From: DASRFR01 sp035651455
GTDB taxonomy: Bacteria; Acidobacteriota; Terriglobia; Terriglobales; Acidobacteriaceae
Length of the DNA: 64,000 bases
Assembly (NCBI GenBank): GCA_035651455.1
Contig: DASRFR010000029.1
Location: forward strand, 1-64,000
Direction of reading: 5' to 3'
Shown here: positions 62,516 to 64,000 of the stretch, piece after piece
Layout: the number at the start of each line of letters is the position of its first letter
Position numbering within the stretch: the stretch's first letter is position 1
Translations under genes and position numbers: made by a program
Notes under the pieces: model-generated
Seen by the model: the letters and a program-made list of their open reading frames with translations, nothing else
Database searches by the model: none
What the model was told of the DNA's origin: nothing

Positions 62516-63442
62516 GTGCTGAGGGCATCTTTCATAGCTCTTTCTGAGAGCCGCTCCCTGCGCCAGGTAGCGGAGCGGTCCAGTTTCGGCCAGCGGATCT
62601 CCAGCCGCTTTGTGGCAGGAACCCAGGTTGAAGACGCTCTGCGCGTAGCCGACGTTGTGAACCGTAGCGGCGCGACGGTATCCATCGACAATCTCGGGGA
62701 AAATGTCACTAATGCCCAGGAGGCGCGCGCCAGCGCGGCACTCTACCATGAACTGCTGGATGCCATCGCGCAACGTCAGTTGAAAGCAAATATCAGTCTG
62801 AAGCTCACTCACATGGGCTTCGATGTGGACGAAGATCTTGCCTATGACCTGGTCACCGGACTTGTGGCGAAGGCCGCCAGCATGTCGCCCCGGAACTTTG
62901 TGCGCGTCGATATGGAAGGTTCGGCATACAGGCAGCGCACCCTTGATTTCGTGCACAAGCTGCATGGCGCGCCCGGAAATGCCGGCTCCGTGGGAGCTGT
63001 CATTCAGGCATACATGCGCCGCGCGGAAGACGACGTTCAGAAACTGATCACTGAAGGAATTCGCATCCGCCTGTGTAAGGGTGCCTACAAGGAGCCGCCG
63101 GAGATTGCCTTTCAGAAGAAATACGAAGTGGATGACAACTATGTCAGGCTGATGAAAATTTTGATGAAGAGCGGCATCTATCATGGGCTGGCGACGCACG
63201 ACGAAGACATCATCAACCAGGCTAAAGCGTTTGCCACCCGCGAGAACATTGCGCGCGATTCCTTTGAATTCCAGATGCTTTATGGCATACGTCGGGATCT
63301 TCAGCAAGGGCTAGTCCGCGATGGATGGGGCATGCGAGTGTACATTCCCTTCGGTACCGAGTGGTACCCCTACTACATGCGGCGGCTCGCCGAACGCCCT
63401 GCTAACGTCTTCTTCATCGTCAAGAATTTTTTCCGAAACTAA
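62516..63442 (+). CDS. Proline dehydrogenase
   Basis: This protein has 308 residues from GTG 62516, which gives the usual start of the family (LRASFIALSESRSLRQVAERSSFGQRISSRFVAG); an upstream in-frame GTG at 62441 is possible. The FAD-binding barrel includes VSIDNLGENV, ISLKLTHMG, FVRVDMEGSAYRQRTLDF, the conserved RLCKGAYKEPPEIAF and the closing WYPYYMRRLAERPAN. It oxidises proline to pyrroline-5-carboxylate and passes electrons to the quinone pool. No P5C dehydrogenase is adjacent. A weak Crp-like site lies upstream. Confidence 0.92.
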   Translation: MLRASFIALSESRSLRQVAERSSFGQRISSRFVAGTQVEDALRVADVVNRSGATVSIDNLGENVTNAQEARASAALYHELLDAIAQRQLKANISLKLTHMGFDVDEDLAYDLVTGLVAKAASMSPRNFVRVDMEGSAYRQRTLDFVHKLHGAPGNAGSVGAVIQAYMRRAEDDVQKLITEGIRIRLCKGAYKEPPEIAFQKKYEVDDNYVRLMKILMKSGIYHGLATHDEDIINQAKAFATRENIARDSFEFQMLYGIRRDLQQGLVRDGWGMRVYIPFGTEWYPYYMRRLAERPANVFFIVKNFFRN

Positions 63443-63580
63443 GTCTTATATCGAACCGAGCGGCTGCCGCCTGTACAGGCTTCACCCGATTGCCCTGCTG
63501 AGCGGCAAGTGAGACTCTGGCGCGACGCAGAGCCTGCCGATTTCTGGCCCCGCCGTTAACCCACAAAGGTGTTTTCTGCC

Positions 63581-64000
63581 ATGAAGAAGTACGTAAACTC
63601 CCCTTTCCCTTTCGCATTGGCTGCGGTCGTGCTGGCATTAATCACTCTGCTTTCCTTTCGAACGCGGGCAGCCGATTCAATTTCCACCCCCTCCCCAAGC
63701 TGGCCATTTTCGGGGCAGAGCCTTGCGAATCTGTGGAGCCAACCGGCGGAGATGGCCATTGACCGCTCGAACGTGAACACGCTCGTGGTCAAATGGGTCT
63801 TTGCTACCGGTGGAGATGTCTCCGCGACACCCACGGTCGCCGGTAACGTGGTGTACTTTCCGGATTGGGCCGGCAATCTTTATGCGGTCGCCGCGGAGAC
63901 CGGAAGCCTCATGTGGTCGCACCAGATTTCTGACTATAACGGAGTGGCCGGGTCAGTCACGCGGGTCAGCCCGGCTGTTTCCGGCAATACCCTATTCATT
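63581..64000 (+). CDS. PQQ-type beta-propeller protein, N-terminal part (cut by window edge)
   Basis: The first 140 codons from ATG 63581 are visible. A signal peptide (about 1-31, ending TRAAD) is followed by WPFSGQSLANLWSQPAE and the propeller units KWVFATGGDVSATPTVAGNVVYFPDWAGNLYAVAAETGSLMW and SRVSPAVSGN-type strands, written here in part. This resembles PQQ-dependent polyvinyl-alcohol dehydrogenase-like quinoproteins. Whether the PQQ ligands are present cannot be seen because the rest is outside the window. Confidence 0.82.
   Translation, partial: MKKYVNSPFPFALAAVVLALITLLSFRTRAADSISTPSPSWPFSGQSLANLWSQPAEMAIDRSNVNTLVVKWVFATGGDVSATPTVAGNVVYFPDWAGNLYAVAAETGSLMWSHQISDYNGVAGSVTRVSPAVSGNTLFI

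Overview
The window is about 58-60% GC by eye, densely coded on both strands, and looks like a chromosomal segment of an Acidobacteriota member, probably class Terriglobia. This is an inference from gene content: TonB-dependent-receptor-like proteins with an N-terminal carboxypeptidase-regulatory domain, CRTAC1/ASPIC-UnbV, NHL-repeat and DUF2277 proteins, DinB-like proteins, PilA-type pilins with strong terminators, and a double BadF-type activase. No rRNA, tRNA, insertion sequence, prophage or CRISPR array was seen. Both ends cut genes: a pilin C-terminus on the left and a PQQ-type beta-propeller protein on the right.

Layout. 1-1.15 kb: two tandem type IV pilin-like genes, each closed by a terminator. 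1.3-6.7 kb: a TMTC-like membrane protein with TPRs, a three-gene ABC export module (ATPase, permease, TPR protein) joined by start/stop overlaps, and a HAD hydrolase. 6.7-10.2 kb: a zinc-ribbon/NTF2-like protein with a histidine run, a TonB-C-like protein, a membrane-anchored unknown and a Tat-exported phosphoesterase. 10.4-16.9 kb: a 1171-residue double activase, a 2-hydroxyacyl-CoA dehydratase-like protein and a Crp/Fnr regulator. 17-27.4 kb: amine oxidase, Spy-like protein, zinc-ribbon membrane protein, a frameshifted aldo/keto reductase, prolyl oligopeptidase, a 12-repeat NHL protein, a DinB protein and a lipoprotein. 28-39.1 kb: ECF sigma factor, large anti-sigma-like protein, two very large outer-membrane receptors and a TPR protein. 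39.5-47.4 kb: CRTAC1 and TPR proteins, another DinB protein, a methyltransferase-like membrane protein, a Kelch protein and a hybrid histidine kinase. 47.5-55.3 kb: NfnAB, a REC-REC-PPDK_N fusion and glutamate dehydrogenase. 55.6-64 kb: SpoIIE-type phosphatase, thioredoxin reductase, DUF2277, aldo/keto reductase, UBP zinc finger, proline dehydrogenase and the PQQ propeller.

The most interesting signal is regulatory. Four perfect TGTGA-N6-TCACA palindromes (8464, 16169, 16192, 39218) and a one-mismatch copy (50273) all lie between genes. A Crp/Fnr protein encoded in the window (16213-16920) carries the Crp-type recognition helix RETVxR, which is expected to read this sequence. The sites precede a membrane-anchored protein, the dehydratase/activase operon, a TonB-type receptor and nfnAB. 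NfnAB handles ferredoxin and NADPH, and HgdC-type activases use low-potential electrons, so a shared redox or carbon regulon is a reasonable, untested hypothesis.

Other points of interest are the REC-REC-PPDK_N protein without a phospho-histidine domain, a 26-bp palindrome 12 bp before a start codon, a structured gap with orphan minus-strand terminators at 27.4-27.85 kb, and a single frameshift in an otherwise intact aldo/keto reductase.
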